In this document: piece after piece, positions 1-18,175 of the stretch
Layout of the letters: each line of letters opens with the position of its first letter
Position numbering within the stretch: the stretch's first letter is position 1
Source: Thermomonas hydrothermalis
GTDB lineage: Bacteria > Pseudomonadota > Gammaproteobacteria > Xanthomonadales > Xanthomonadaceae
Assembly: GCF_900129205.1 (NCBI RefSeq)
Contig: NZ_FQUK01000001.1
Coordinates: forward strand, 27,501-91,500
Direction of reading: 5' to 3'
DNA length: 64,000 nt
Notes under the pieces: model-generated
The model's database searches: none
The model's input: only the letters and a program-made list of their open reading frames with translations
Told to the model about the DNA's origin: nothing
Program-made: the position numbers and the translations under genes

Positions 1-300
1 GCCAACCTCGCCAAGGTCAAGGTCTTTGTGCAGGCCAAACGCTACAGGCTCGGCGCCAAGGTCAGTGCGAACACGGTGCGGCAGCTTCGGCAGGCCATTC
101 CTTTCGGTGGACAGGGCGCTTTCATCACCACCGCCGACTTCCAGAATGCCGCTGCCGACGTGGCGCTGGAGCCCGGCTTCCCGCGCATCGGCCTGATCAA
201 CGGGCGCCAGCTCGTCGATCTGTTGATCGAACACTGGGGCGATATTCCACCGGAGTTTCGCGAGCGGCTCGGTCTGAAACCTGGCTTGGTTTTGGCATGA
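1..300 (+). CDS. Mrr-like restriction endonuclease, C-terminal fragment
   Basis: The frame is open from the first base, so only the last 99 residues are visible and the start lies upstream. The fragment opens with a VQAKRY segment, which fits the distal QxK half-motif of the Mrr-type PD-(D/E)xK nuclease fold. It continues with GGQGAFITTADFQ and GFPRIGLINGRQLVDLLIEH, the usual distal part of Mrr_cat domains. Mrr proteins cut modified or foreign DNA. It is followed after 79 bases by a RhuM-Fic gene on the same strand and then by hsdR, so it belongs to a defence cluster. The family call is fairly secure; specificity and any N-terminal domain cannot be judged. Confidence 0.8.
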   Translation, partial: ANLAKVKVFVQAKRYRLGAKVSANTVRQLRQAIPFGGQGAFITTADFQNAAADVALEPGFPRIGLINGRQLVDLLIEHWGDIPPEFRERLGLKPGLVLA

Positions 301-379
301 TCCACCTCTCCGACGCTTGGCCCATTTCCGGCAAACCTTGGGTGAAGGATGCCGTATCGTTTTTCAGGGAGAGAAAACC

Positions 380-1378
<999 letters not shown>

Positions 1379-1385
1379 GGGCTGC

Positions 1386-1963
1386 ATGAGGGCCGGCCAG
1401 CATCCCAACCGCCGCAGCCTGCGCCTGAAAGGCTACGACTACGCCCAGGCTGGAGCCTATTTCGTGACGATCTGCACCCAGGGGCGGGTATGTTTGTTCG
1501 GCGAGGTGGTGGATGGGGAGATGCGGTTGAATGCGGCGGGGGCCGTGGTCGATGCAGAATGGCATGGCCTGCCGCGCCGGTTTCCAGGGGTTCAGACCGA
1601 TGCGTTCGTCGTCATGCCCAATCATGTGCACGGTATCATTCACGTAGGGGCGCGATTTATCGCGCCCGAATTCATCGCGCCCGAATTCGTGTCGTCCATC
1701 CAAACGGGTGTGGCGGATTACGATACGGGCGCGATGAATCGCGCCCCTACGGTGGGGGATATCGTGCGGGCGTTCAAGGCGGTGACGACGCGGCGCATTC
1801 GCCAACATGGCATGGCGAACTTTGGCTGGCAACGCAACTACTACGAACACATCATCCGCAACGAGGCTTCGCTCGACGGCATCCGCGCGTACATCGTCAA
1901 CAATCCGTTGCAGTGGGCGCTGGATCGGGAGCACCCGGAGAATTGGAAAAGGGGGAAACCGTA

Positions 1964-1964
<1 letters not shown>
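1386..1964 (+). CDS. REP-associated tyrosine transposase (RAYT, Y1_Tnp/TnpA_REP)
   Basis: 192 residues. The N-terminal [19 protein letters not shown], the central [12 protein letters not shown] with the HUH-type HVH metal motif, and the C-terminal [21 protein letters not shown] with candidate catalytic tyrosine are typical of the RAYT branch of IS200/IS605-like Y1 transposases. RAYTs cut single-stranded REP hairpins and are usually single-copy. The start lies 7 bases after the upstream fic stop, with GAGGG just ahead. The TAA stop overlaps the hsdR ATG (TAATG). The frame contains a REP-like inverted pair and a 15-base tandem duplication (see the repeat entries) that add a variable loop after HVG. 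It looks intact. Confidence 0.92.
1644..1750. repeat. REP-like inverted pair inside the RAYT gene
   Basis: Two 24-base arms, 1644-1667 and 1727-1750, are inverted copies differing at one base and separated by 59 bases. The outer ends read GTAGGGGCGCGAT and ATCGCGCCCCTAC. Each arm is itself a near-palindrome (GGGCGCGAT facing ATCGCGCCC). The arrangement resembles a BIME: two REP units in opposite orientation. It lies fully within the RAYT coding sequence without breaking the frame, and the right arm encodes the GAMNRAPT stretch. Being inside the gene that handles REPs, it may be a self-insertion or a source element. Confidence 0.75.
1659..1688 (+). repeat. 15-base perfect tandem duplication
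   Basis: The unit ATCGCGCCCGAATTC occurs twice head to tail (1659-1673 and 1674-1688), starting inside the left REP arm. In the protein it gives IAPEF twice. Fifteen bases keep the frame, so the duplication is tolerated; it suggests slippage or a footprint of REP handling. Confidence 0.85.
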
Positions 1965-5179
<3,215 letters not shown>

Positions 5180-5234
5180 GCGCAAATACAGCAACGCCGC
5201 CCGCAGACGGCGTCCTGGTTGGGGTGTGAGGCGG

Positions 5235-5915
5235 TCAGTCGCCGCTGCCCATCAGCCGGCGCGCTTCGATGAATTTGTTGGCCCAGTAGCCTTCGCTGAG
5301 GCTGGACACGGTGACGTCGCGGCCGGTGCGCGGGGCGTGCAGGAACTGGCCATTGCCGATGTAGATGCCGACATGATCGACATGGCCGCGCCGGCCGAAG
5401 AACACCAGATCACCTTCGCTCAGTGCCTCGCGGCCGACGATGCGGGTGCCTTCCTGTGCCATCGCCCGGGACATGCGCGGCAGGTCGATGCCGATGGTAC
5501 GAAACACGTAGCTGACCAGCCCGCTGCAGTCAAAGCCGCGTTCGGGCGAGCTGCCGCCATAGCGATAGGGCGTGCCGAGCAGGGTGAACGCGCGTTGCAG
5601 CACGGTCTTGATGGTGCCCCCTGCGGTCGCCGCAGGAACGGACGGGGCGGTGTCTGGGGTGGCGATCGGAGCGGTCTTGGGCAATGCCGGCAAGACCGCA
5701 GCCTCTGGCGCCGATGCGGGGGTCGAGATCGCTGCCGCGCTCGTGGTCGCGGTCGTGGTCGGAAGTGCTGCGGCCGCCTCGGTGGGGGCGGTCGCTTCGG
5801 CCGGAGGAGCGGCCAAGGCCGGCAGGGCGGTCAGGCAGCCAGCCAGGACGGCAATCAGGGAAAACAGACGGCGGGAACGTGGGGGGATATGGCCGTGGGG
5901 CAGGGTCACTGTCAT
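5235..5915 (-). CDS. NlpC/P60 (C40) cell-wall hydrolase, secreted
   Basis: 226 residues. A basic N-terminus and hydrophobic stretch ending at ALPALA indicate export by a cleaved signal peptide. An Ala/Thr/Pro-rich linker spans about 36-100, then an NlpC/P60 domain of about 115 residues. Its core GTPYRYGGSSPERGFDCSGL holds the nucleophile C130, followed by HVGIYIGNGQFLHAP with the catalytic histidines. The family cleaves peptide stems of peptidoglycan, usually the D-Glu-mDAP bond. It is convergent with hsdR and lies downstream of a second NlpC/P60 gene on the same strand. The substrate bond is inferred from the family. Confidence 0.9.
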   Translation of the reverse strand: MTVTLPHGHIPPRSRRLFSLIAVLAGCLTALPALAAPPAEATAPTEAAAALPTTTATTSAAAISTPASAPEAAVLPALPKTAPIATPDTAPSVPAATAGGTIKTVLQRAFTLLGTPYRYGGSSPERGFDCSGLVSYVFRTIGIDLPRMSRAMAQEGTRIVGREALSEGDLVFFGRRGHVDHVGIYIGNGQFLHAPRTGRDVTVSSLSEGYWANKFIEARRLMGSGD

Positions 5916-6059
5916 CGCGCGGTCATCACGGTGCCGGAAACGGGGGGTGACTATGCCCGGGGATGGCCGGTGAAGGGTTCAGAAAACGTTAGCCGGCGAC
6001 AACCTGAATAGGCCAAATGGCCTGTTTTGGGTCGGAAATGTCTGAAAATGTGATCGGAG

Positions 6060-6626
6060 TCACTTTTCGAAGAGCAGGCGCCGGGCGCCGCGGTAGTGGT
6101 CGCGCCACCAGGGGCCGTCCAGATGGTCTAGCCGTACCGTGCCGCCGCTGCTGGGGGCATGCACGAAGCGGCCTTCACCGACATAGATGCCAACGTGGGT
6201 GACGTCGCGGCCGGTGCCAAAGAACACCAGATCGCCGCCGGCCAGCTGCGACGGTGGAATCGGCGGGCCAGCCAGCGCGGCCAGTTCTCGGGTGGTGCGC
6301 GGCAGCCGCAGGTCGAGCATGTCGCGGTACACATAGCCGACCAGGCCGCTGCAATCGAATCCTCCTTCCGGGGTATTGCCGCCGTAGCGGTAGGGGGTGC
6401 CGACCAGGCTGATCGCCCGCATCAGCACGGCATTGGCTCGCACCGGGTCGGCGGGCGGTAGCACGGGCCAGGCCTGCAGACGTGCGGTGGCGGGTGCGGC
6501 CGGGCGAGGCGGGGCGCTGCCGCAGCCGGGCAGCAGCAACGCCAGCAGCAGCCCCAGGCATGGCGCAAGCGGGGCGAAGCAACGATAATGCAGGCCCGGT
6601 CGCTGATTGCAGTCGGCTGGTCTCAT
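6060..6626 (-). CDS. NlpC/P60 (C40) family lipoprotein
   Basis: 188 residues from the ATG chosen at 6626. A hydrophobic leader ends in LLPGC, a lipobox with C35 as the lipidated residue, so the protein is probably membrane-anchored. The C40 domain has GTPYRYGGNTPEGGFDCSGL (Cys nucleophile) and HVGIYVGEGRFVHAPSSGG (His). It is closely related to the enzyme at 5235-5915, so the two look like a tandem duplication split into a lipoprotein and a secreted form. The start is uncertain: in-frame ATGs exist at 6647 and 6671 and none has a clear ribosome site. It is divergent from the FKBP gene at 6688. Confidence 0.85.
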   Translation of the reverse strand: MRPADCNQRPGLHYRCFAPLAPCLGLLLALLLPGCGSAPPRPAAPATARLQAWPVLPPADPVRANAVLMRAISLVGTPYRYGGNTPEGGFDCSGLVGYVYRDMLDLRLPRTTRELAALAGPPIPPSQLAGGDLVFFGTGRDVTHVGIYVGEGRFVHAPSSGGTVRLDHLDGPWWRDHYRGARRLLFEK

Positions 6627-6687
6627 CAACGCGCAGTGTTGCCGCATCTGGCGGACACGGCAAGCACCCAACCGAAGGCAGGCACCT

Positions 6688-7170
6688 ATGAAAATCGAGA
6701 AAGATCGCGTCGTCCGTTTCCACTATGCCGTGGCCGAGGCCGGCCAGGCCCCTGTCGAAAGCTCCAAGGACGGCGGCGAGCCGCTGGCGATCCTGTTTGG
6801 TCGCGGCCAGATCATTCCGGGGCTGGAGAAGGCGATGGAAGGCCATGAAGCGGGTGACAGCTTCAAGGCGTCGGTGCCGGCGGCAGAGGCCTACGGCGAG
6901 CGGCGCGAGGGGATGATCCAGCGTGTGCCGAAAAAGCATTTCGGTGAGATGCGGCTGGAGCCGGGCATGCAGGTGGTGGTCAACACCAACTTCGGCCCGC
7001 GTGCAGTCACCGTCGACAAGGTGGGCCTGACCACCGTCGATATCGACCTGAACCATCCGATGGCGGGCAAGGACCTGGAGTTCGACATCGAGATCGTGGA
7101 GGTGCGTGAGGCCAGCGAGGAAGAACTGGCGCACGGCCATGTCCACGGTGAGGGTGGTCACCAGCACTGA
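6688..7170 (+). CDS. slyD: FKBP-type peptidyl-prolyl isomerase, SlyD-like
   Basis: 160 residues. The split FKBP domain has VVRFHYAV, ILFGRGQIIPGLEKAMEGHEAGD and an inserted flap (about residues 70-130, including PAAEAYGERREGMIQRVP), then LNHPMAGKDLEFDIEIVEV. The C-terminus HGHVHGEGGHQH is short and histidine-rich, as in SlyD, where it binds nickel. SlyD catalyses prolyl isomerisation and acts as a chaperone, partly in metal-centre assembly. AAGGCAGG lies just ahead of the ATG. No hydrogenase genes are nearby, so a general folding role is more likely here. Confidence 0.9.
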   Translation: MKIEKDRVVRFHYAVAEAGQAPVESSKDGGEPLAILFGRGQIIPGLEKAMEGHEAGDSFKASVPAAEAYGERREGMIQRVPKKHFGEMRLEPGMQVVVNTNFGPRAVTVDKVGLTTVDIDLNHPMAGKDLEFDIEIVEVREASEEELAHGHVHGEGGHQH

Positions 7171-7213
7171 TGCGGGGTTTTAGCCGGCGTGCGAGCCGGG
7201 GCAGGGGGCGTGC

Positions 7214-8476
7214 ATGCAGGGAGAAGCGTCCGTCGATTGCCTGGTGGTCGGGGCCGGTGTGTCCGGGCTGGCCACCGCGTTTGCGTTGACCGAAGCCGGC
7301 CGCGAGGTGACCGTGATCGACGCCGGTGTGCCCGGCTGCGGCGCCTCGCACGGCAACTGCGGCACGCTCACGCCGAGCCATGCGCCACCGCTGGCGGGGC
7401 CGGGCACGCTGGCGAAGGTGCTGCGCTGGATGTTGACCCCGGATGCGCCGCTGTATGTCCGGCCGCTGCATGCCGTGCGGCGGTGGCGCTGGTTCCTCGG
7501 TTTTGCCCGCCGCTGCAATGCCCGCGACTATGCCGCCAGTGCCCGTGCCAAGTACGCCCTGCTGGCGGATTCGCGGGCGCGCATTGCCGACTGGATCGAC
7601 CGGTATCGGCTGGACTGCGATTTCACTGAAAGCGGTGAGGATTACGTTTTCCGCACCGCGCGGGCGTTTGAGGACGAACTGACCGACCTGCCGCTGCTGC
7701 GGGCGTTAGGGATCGAGGTCGAGGTCATCGAAGGGGCGGCGTACGAGGCGCAGGAGCCGGCGGTCAAGCCCGGAGTGGCAGGGGCGATCCGGTTCCGTGG
7801 CGATGCCGCGCTGCGGCCGGACCGCTACGTGGCCGAGCTTGCCCGGGTGGCGCGCACGCACGGCTGTCATCTGTTCGAGCGCTGCCAGTTGCGGGCGTTG
7901 GCGCGCAGTCGTGACGGGCTGGTGGCCGACACCAGTCGCGGCCGCATTCGTGCCCGCGACGTGGTGCTGGCGACCGGCGCCTGGGCGCCGCTGCAGGCGG
8001 CCGATCTGGGCCTGCGTTGGCTGCGCCGCGCCATCGAGCCGGGCAAGGGGTATTCGATTACCTACACCCCGCCGGCCCTGCGTCCGCAGCGGCCACTGGT
8101 GCTGATCGAACCTTCGGTCTGTGTCACGTCCTGGCGCGGTGGCTACCGGCTGGGCAGCACCATGGAGTTTTCCGGCCACGACGACAGCCTCAACGAGCGT
8201 CGGCTGGCGGCGCTGGAGCGTGGTGCGCAGGCGTTCCTGCAGCAACCGTTCGGGCCCGAAGTGCAGGAGAAATGGTGTGGCTGGCGGCCGATGAGCCGCG
8301 ATGACGTGCCCCTGATTGGCCGTGTCCCCGGCCGTGACCGGCTCTGGCTCAACCTCGGGCACGGCATGATGGGCGTGGGCATGAGTGCCGGCGGCGGCCA
8401 GCTGCTGGCTGATCTGATCACCGGCCGTCCGCCTGCACTCGACCCGACGCCGTTCGACCCGGCGCGGTTTGCTTAA
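7214..8476 (+). CDS. FAD-dependent D-amino acid dehydrogenase-like oxidoreductase
   Basis: 420 residues, DAO superfamily. The FAD-binding Rossmann motif VVGAGVSGLATAFAL is at residues 11-25 with the acidic VTVIDAG next, and the second FAD motif VVLATGAWAP lies mid-protein. The C-terminal GWRPMSRDDVPLIGR and LWLNLGHGMMGVGMSAGGGQLLADLI is the DadA signature. DadA deaminates D-amino acids and passes electrons to the respiratory chain. dadX (alanine racemase) is not adjacent, so the substrate is open; hydroxyproline or other imino-acid oxidation is possible. It is convergent with parE. Confidence 0.85.
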   Translation: MQGEASVDCLVVGAGVSGLATAFALTEAGREVTVIDAGVPGCGASHGNCGTLTPSHAPPLAGPGTLAKVLRWMLTPDAPLYVRPLHAVRRWRWFLGFARRCNARDYAASARAKYALLADSRARIADWIDRYRLDCDFTESGEDYVFRTARAFEDELTDLPLLRALGIEVEVIEGAAYEAQEPAVKPGVAGAIRFRGDAALRPDRYVAELARVARTHGCHLFERCQLRALARSRDGLVADTSRGRIRARDVVLATGAWAPLQAADLGLRWLRRAIEPGKGYSITYTPPALRPQRPLVLIEPSVCVTSWRGGYRLGSTMEFSGHDDSLNERRLAALERGAQAFLQQPFGPEVQEKWCGWRPMSRDDVPLIGRVPGRDRLWLNLGHGMMGVGMSAGGGQLLADLITGRPPALDPTPFDPARFA

Positions 8477-8479
8477 ACA

Positions 8480-8536
8480 CCCGCGCCCACACGCGGGGCG
8501 CGTCAGTCTGGGCCCCGTCGGGTTGCGCAGACGGGG
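8480..8536. terminator. Two hairpins between convergent dadA-like gene and parE
   Basis: CCCGCG/CGCGGG (8480-8497, six pairs) and CCCCGTC/GACGGGG (8513-8536, seven pairs, ten-base loop) lie in the 70-base gap between convergent stops. Neither has a T-run, so they may only stabilise 3' ends. Confidence 0.35.
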
Positions 8537-8546
8537 CGCGAGCAGG

Positions 8547-10445
<1,899 letters not shown>

Positions 10446-10512
10446 TCAGCAAAGAGCCCAGCAGGATGGGCGCGGCGGCGGTTGGGGTCAAGCCGCCCGG
10501 ATGCCTGGCGGC

Positions 10513-10563
10513 GGCCAGCCTGGGCTGGCCGGAGGATGGCCTAGAATGCAGGCGAATGCCTGC
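10513..10563 (+). promoter_or_regulatory. Putative glk promoter region with two dyads
   Basis: TAGAAT at 10542-10547 is a good -10 candidate for glk. An 18-base dyad, GGCCAGCC-TG-GGCTGGCC (10513-10530), covers the -35 position, where no TTGACA-like hexamer is seen. A second dyad, GCAGGC-GAAT-GCCTGC (10548-10563), starts right after the -10 and spans the expected transcription start. Such placement is typical of operators, but either could simply form an RNA hairpin. Confidence 0.4.
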
Positions 10564-10612
10564 GCAGGCCTGAACGCGTCCCGCAGGGGAACGTCTGAAC
10601 GACGAGGACACC

Positions 10613-11635
10613 ATGGCGGGGGATCCGGCAGCACGAGCGGAGCAGCAGGCCATGCCGCAGCCGGTGCGGCTGCTGGTGGGCGACATCGGCGGCACCCATG
10701 CCCGGCTGGGCGTGATGGACGTCGCCGGCGCTGACCGTCGGTTGTTGGCATTGCGTCGATATGCCTGTGCCGACGCCGCTGATCTGGCCGCCCTGCTGCG
10801 GCGCTTTCAGACGGATGAGGCGGCGTCAGGTGCCGCGACGGCAACGGTCGCTGTGCTGGCGATTGCCGGGGTGGTGGAGGGCGATCAGCTGCTCAGCCGC
10901 AACCTGCCCTGGCCGGTGTCGCTGACCGCCACCCGGCGCGATGCCGGCATGTCTGCGCTGTACCTAATCAACGACTTCGAGGCGCTGGCCTGGGCCGTGC
11001 CGGGGCTGGCCGCGGCGCAACGGCGCACGCTGGACGGAACTGACAGCCCGGCGGCGCTGCCGCTGCCGGCCTTGGTGCTGGGGCCGGGGACGGGGCTGGG
11101 TGCCGCGGTGGTGGTGGACGTGGATGGCGCGCCGCGGGTGCTCCCCAGCGAGGCCGGGCAGGCGGCGCTGGCGCCAGGCACGGCACTGGAAATCGAGCTG
11201 CTGCGGGTGTTGCAGGCCCGATTTGGGCATGTGGCCTGCGAGCGGGTGGTGTCCGGCCCTGGGTTGGTCAACCTGTATCAGGCGTTGGCGGAGGTGCGGG
11301 GATGTGCGGCACAGGCGAAAACCCCGGCCGACGTGGTCGCCGCCGTCCATCAGGGGGAGGCACTGGCCAGCGAGTGCGTGGCGCTGTTCTGCCAGTGGTG
11401 GGGCGGGGTGGCCGGCGATCTGGCGCTGACCTTTCGTGCCCGTGCCGTTTGCCTGGCCGGTGGCCTGACCGTGCATCTGGGGGACGCGCTGCGTCAGGGC
11501 GGGTTCCGGCAGCGGTTTGCCGACAAAGGGGTGCTGTCCGAAGCGCTGCGTCAGGTGCCGGTGTGTACGGTCGAAGATGACACGCTGGCCCTGGTCGGGG
11601 CGGCGGCCTGGTATGTGGCGCGCCGGCCGGGGTGA
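10613..11635 (+). CDS. glk: Glucokinase (Glk family)
   Basis: 340 residues. VGDIGGTHARLG at about 22-33 is the phosphate-1/ATP motif of the Glk (non-ROK) family. LYLINDFEALAWAVPGL, VLGPGTGLGAAVVV and the distal VCLAGGL follow in Glk order. It phosphorylates glucose to glucose-6-phosphate in the cytoplasm, feeding glycolysis or Entner-Doudoroff. ATG 10613 has AGGA 8 bases upstream; a second in-frame ATG at 10652 would give a more usual N-terminus. It stands alone between parE (divergent) and pyrG. Confidence 0.92.
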   Translation: MAGDPAARAEQQAMPQPVRLLVGDIGGTHARLGVMDVAGADRRLLALRRYACADAADLAALLRRFQTDEAASGAATATVAVLAIAGVVEGDQLLSRNLPWPVSLTATRRDAGMSALYLINDFEALAWAVPGLAAAQRRTLDGTDSPAALPLPALVLGPGTGLGAAVVVDVDGAPRVLPSEAGQAALAPGTALEIELLRVLQARFGHVACERVVSGPGLVNLYQALAEVRGCAAQAKTPADVVAAVHQGEALASECVALFCQWWGGVAGDLALTFRARAVCLAGGLTVHLGDALRQGGFRQRFADKGVLSEALRQVPVCTVEDDTLALVGAAAWYVARRPG

Positions 11636-11730
11636 TCGGGGCGTCCGGCTGCGTGCAGATTTTCCTTTCCATTCAATGGGTTTTTTCACGGCCCGGGCGG
11701 GTGTGCCTGCACGGGCGGGTGCCTTGCCGC

Positions 11731-13431
<1,701 letters not shown>

Positions 13432-13439
13432 GTGCACCC

Positions 13440-15595
<2,156 letters not shown>

Positions 15596-15603
15596 CGGGA
15601 CCG

Positions 15604-15945
15604 GTGGCGGCGGCAGTGAACCCGGTGCGTGTGCTGCTGGTGGCGCTGGTGCTGCTGCTGGCCGTGCTGCAGTACACGTTCTGGTATGGCAGCCATGGTC
15701 AGCGCGAAGTGGCGGCCTTGCAGGCACAGGTCGCCGCCCAGCGCGAGGAGAACCAGCGGTTGCAGGCGCGCAACGATGCGCTGGCCGCCGAAGTGGCCGA
15801 TCTCAAGAGCAGCGGTGAGGCGGTCGAGGAGCGCGCCCGCGCCGAGCTTGGCATGGTCAAGCCCGGCGAGACGTTTTACCGGGTGATCGAGCGCCCCGCC
15901 TCTGCCCTGGCGGCCCCGGCTGATTCCGGTCAGCCTGCGCCATGA
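15604..15945 (+). CDS. ftsB: Cell division protein FtsB
   Basis: 113 residues from a GTG at 15604 (another GTG at 15616 is possible; no ATG fits). One transmembrane segment (VLLVALVLLLAVLQYTFWYG) is followed by a coiled coil (about 33-70, rich in Ala, Gln, Glu, Arg) and ERARAELGMVKPGETFYRV, the usual FtsB end. It acts in the inner membrane with FtsL and FtsQ in the divisome. The position between eno and ispD is conserved in gammaproteobacteria and supports the call. The stop overlaps the ispD ATG (ATGA). Confidence 0.9.
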   Translation: MAAAVNPVRVLLVALVLLLAVLQYTFWYGSHGQREVAALQAQVAAQREENQRLQARNDALAAEVADLKSSGEAVEERARAELGMVKPGETFYRVIERPASALAAPADSGQPAP

Positions 15946-16625
15946 GCTGGGTGCTGGTTCCGGCCGCCGGCCGCGGTCGCCGTTTCGGCGGTGACATTCC
16001 CAAGCAATACCTGCACATCGCCGGCCGGCCGTTGATCGCCCACACCCTGCAGGCCCTGCTGTCGCATCCTGAGATTGAGGGTGCGGTGATCGCGCTGGCT
16101 GAGAACGATCCCTACTGGCCGGGCTGGTCGCAGTGGCAGGGCAAGCCGGTGCGCGTCTGCATTGGCGGTGCCGAACGTGCCGATTCGGTGGCGGCGGCGT
16201 TGCAGGCATTGCCGGACAGCGTGACCGACGAGACGGTGGTGCTGGTGCATGACGCCGCCCGCCCCAATCTGCGGCACAGCGATATCGACCGTCTGCTGGC
16301 GGCGGCCGCGGCCTGTGCCGATGGTGCGCTGCTGGCCGCGCCAGTGCGCGATACCCTCAAGCGCGCCGATGCCGCCGCGCGCAGCCTCGGCACCGAGCCA
16401 CGCGAGCGGCTGTGGCGGGCGCTGACGCCGCAGGCGTTTCGCCGTGGCCTGCTGCAGCGGGCGCTGGCGGAGGCGGCGCAGGCGGGCGTCATGGTGACCG
16501 ACGAGGCGATGGCGGTGGAGCGGCTGGGGTTGCGGCCGCAGCTGGTGGAAGGCCGCGAGGACAATCTGAAAGTGACCACGCCGGCCGATCTGGCGCTGGT
16601 CGCATTCCTGCTGGAGACGCCGTGA
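15942..16625 (+). CDS. ispD: 2-C-methyl-D-erythritol 4-phosphate cytidylyltransferase
   Basis: 227 residues. [21 protein letters not shown] at the N-terminus is the nucleotide-binding loop. [44 protein letters not shown] and [18 protein letters not shown] are the other IspD blocks. It makes CDP-methylerythritol from CTP and MEP in isoprenoid synthesis. It overlaps ftsB by 4 bases and ispF by 1 base, so translation is probably coupled. Confidence 0.95.
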   Translation: MSWVLVPAAGRGRRFGGDIPKQYLHIAGRPLIAHTLQALLSHPEIEGAVIALAENDPYWPGWSQWQGKPVRVCIGGAERADSVAAALQALPDSVTDETVVLVHDAARPNLRHSDIDRLLAAAAACADGALLAAPVRDTLKRADAAARSLGTEPRERLWRALTPQAFRRGLLQRALAEAAQAGVMVTDEAMAVERLGLRPQLVEGREDNLKVTTPADLALVAFLLETP

Positions 16626-17107
16626 TGACGGACATTCGCATCGGTCAGGGCCTGGATGTGCACGCCTTCGGCGCGGGCGATCACGTGATGCTGGGCGGGG
16701 TGCGCATTCCCCACACCCAGGGTGTGCAGGCGCACAGCGATGGCGACGTGGTGCTGCATGCCCTGTGTGATGCCATGCTCGGGGCGCTGGCACTGGGTGA
16801 TATCGGCCGGCATTTCCCGCCCTCGGATCCACGCTGGAAGGATGCCGACAGCCGGGTCTTTCTTCGCCACTGCCAGGCGCTGCTCAGCGAACGCGGCTGG
16901 CGGGTGGGCAACTGCGATATCACCGTGATCTGCGAGGCGCCCAAGGTCGGGCCGCATGCGCTGGCGATGCGCGAGGTGATTGCGGCGGAGCTCGGTATTG
17001 CGCTCGATGCGGTGAGCATCAAGGCCACCACCAGCGAACGGCTTGGGTTCACTGGCCGTGGCGAGGGCATTGCCGCACAGGCGGTGTGCCTGCTGGTTCG
17101 TGCATGA
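16625..17107 (+). CDS. ispF: 2-C-methyl-D-erythritol 2,4-cyclodiphosphate synthase
   Basis: 160 residues. [18 protein letters not shown] holds the zinc ligands Asp and His, [26 protein letters not shown] the third ligand and substrate site, and [22 protein letters not shown] the C-terminal signature. It cyclises CDP-ME-2-phosphate in the MEP pathway. The ATG overlaps the ispD stop by one base. The middle enzyme IspE is not here, as is normal for this locus. Confidence 0.96.
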   Translation: MTDIRIGQGLDVHAFGAGDHVMLGGVRIPHTQGVQAHSDGDVVLHALCDAMLGALALGDIGRHFPPSDPRWKDADSRVFLRHCQALLSERGWRVGNCDITVICEAPKVGPHALAMREVIAAELGIALDAVSIKATTSERLGFTGRGEGIAAQAVCLLVRA

Positions 17108-18156
17108 ACCCGATCTCGGTGCGTGCACACGGGGCGCCGGTGCTGCAGGCGCGCATCCGCAGTGTGGCGGAAGATTTTTTTGTCGAAGAGTTGCCCGCGT
17201 TTGCGGCCAGCGGGGCGGGTGAGCACCTGCTGCTGACCGTGGAAAAGCGTGGCATGAACACCCCCTTTGCCGCCCAGCGGATCGCTCGCTGGGCCGGCGT
17301 GCCGGTGTCGGCGGTCGGCTTTGCCGGGATGAAGGATCGCCACGCGGTGACCCGGCAGCGGTTCAGCGTGTGGCTGCCCAAGCGGGTGGCGCCGCCGCTG
17401 GAGGCCCTGCAGAGCGACGACCTGCGCGTGCTGGATCACGTCTGGCACAGCCGCAAGCTGCCGCGTGGTGCCTTGGCCGGTAACCGCTTCGTGCTGGTGC
17501 TGCGCGGGGTGCAGGGGGCCTCGGAGGCGATCGAGGCGCGGCTGCGGGCGATTGCCGCGCAGGGCGTCCCCAATGCGTTTGGTCGGCAACGGTTTGGGCG
17601 CGACGGCGGCAATGTGGCCGCGGCGCTGGCGATGTTTGCCGGCCAGCGGGTGCGCCGGGAGACGCGCACGCTGCTGCTGTCGGCGGCGCGCTCGGCGCTG
17701 TTCAATCAGGTGCTGGCGGCGCGGGTGGCGGCAGGCAGTTGGGCAACGGCGCTGGAGGGCGAGGTGTTCATGCTGGACGGCAGCCACAGCGTGTTCGGCC
17801 CGGAGCCGCTCACGCCGGCGCTGCAATCCCGGCTGGCCGCCTTCGACATCCACCCCACCGGCCCGCTGTGGGGCGCAGGTGACCTGCGCAGCGTGGCGGC
17901 GGCGCGGGCGCTCGAACTGGCGGCGCTGGCCGACCCGGATGCCATGCGGCTGCGTGCCGGGCTGGAGCAGGCCGGGCTGCGGCAGGAGCGGCGTGCGCTC
18001 AGGCTGCGTCCGGTCGCGCTGGACTGGACCTGGCTGCAGGCCGACACCCTGGTGTTGCGCTTCGTTCTGCCGCCCGGCGGCTATGCCACCGCCCTGCTCG
18101 ATGAGCTGGGGCAGATCGAGGATGCCCAGGCCGCCGCCGGGGCGGAGGCCGACTGA
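17104..18156 (+). CDS. truD: tRNA pseudouridine(13) synthase
   Basis: 350 residues. [34 protein letters not shown] and [18 protein letters not shown] (the Asp of MKDRH is catalytic in TruD) are followed by the TRUD insertion domain with [15 protein letters not shown]. It isomerises U13 of tRNA-Glu. The ATG overlaps the ispF stop (ATGA). The ispD-ispF-truD-surE-pcm order is conserved in gammaproteobacteria, here interrupted by the opposite-strand Smr gene. Confidence 0.94.
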   Translation: MNPISVRAHGAPVLQARIRSVAEDFFVEELPAFAASGAGEHLLLTVEKRGMNTPFAAQRIARWAGVPVSAVGFAGMKDRHAVTRQRFSVWLPKRVAPPLEALQSDDLRVLDHVWHSRKLPRGALAGNRFVLVLRGVQGASEAIEARLRAIAAQGVPNAFGRQRFGRDGGNVAAALAMFAGQRVRRETRTLLLSAARSALFNQVLAARVAAGSWATALEGEVFMLDGSHSVFGPEPLTPALQSRLAAFDIHPTGPLWGAGDLRSVAAARALELAALADPDAMRLRAGLEQAGLRQERRALRLRPVALDWTWLQADTLVLRFVLPPGGYATALLDELGQIEDAQAAAGAEAD

Positions 18157-18175
18157 GTCGCGGCGGCGGCCTGCC

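Noticed and set aside
1490-1963. Upstream extension of the hsdR reading frame
   Set aside because: This part is covered by the RAYT gene in another frame, and the ATG at 1964 has a good ribosome site and the family N-terminus.
5194-5213. ACGCCG/CGGCGT hairpin just after hsdR
   Set aside because: Six pairs with an eight-base loop and no T-run; too weak to call a terminator.
6009-6024. AGGCC-AAAT-GGCCT hairpin followed by TTTT on the plus strand
   Set aside because: No plus-strand gene ends here, so it is not a terminator of a known transcript.
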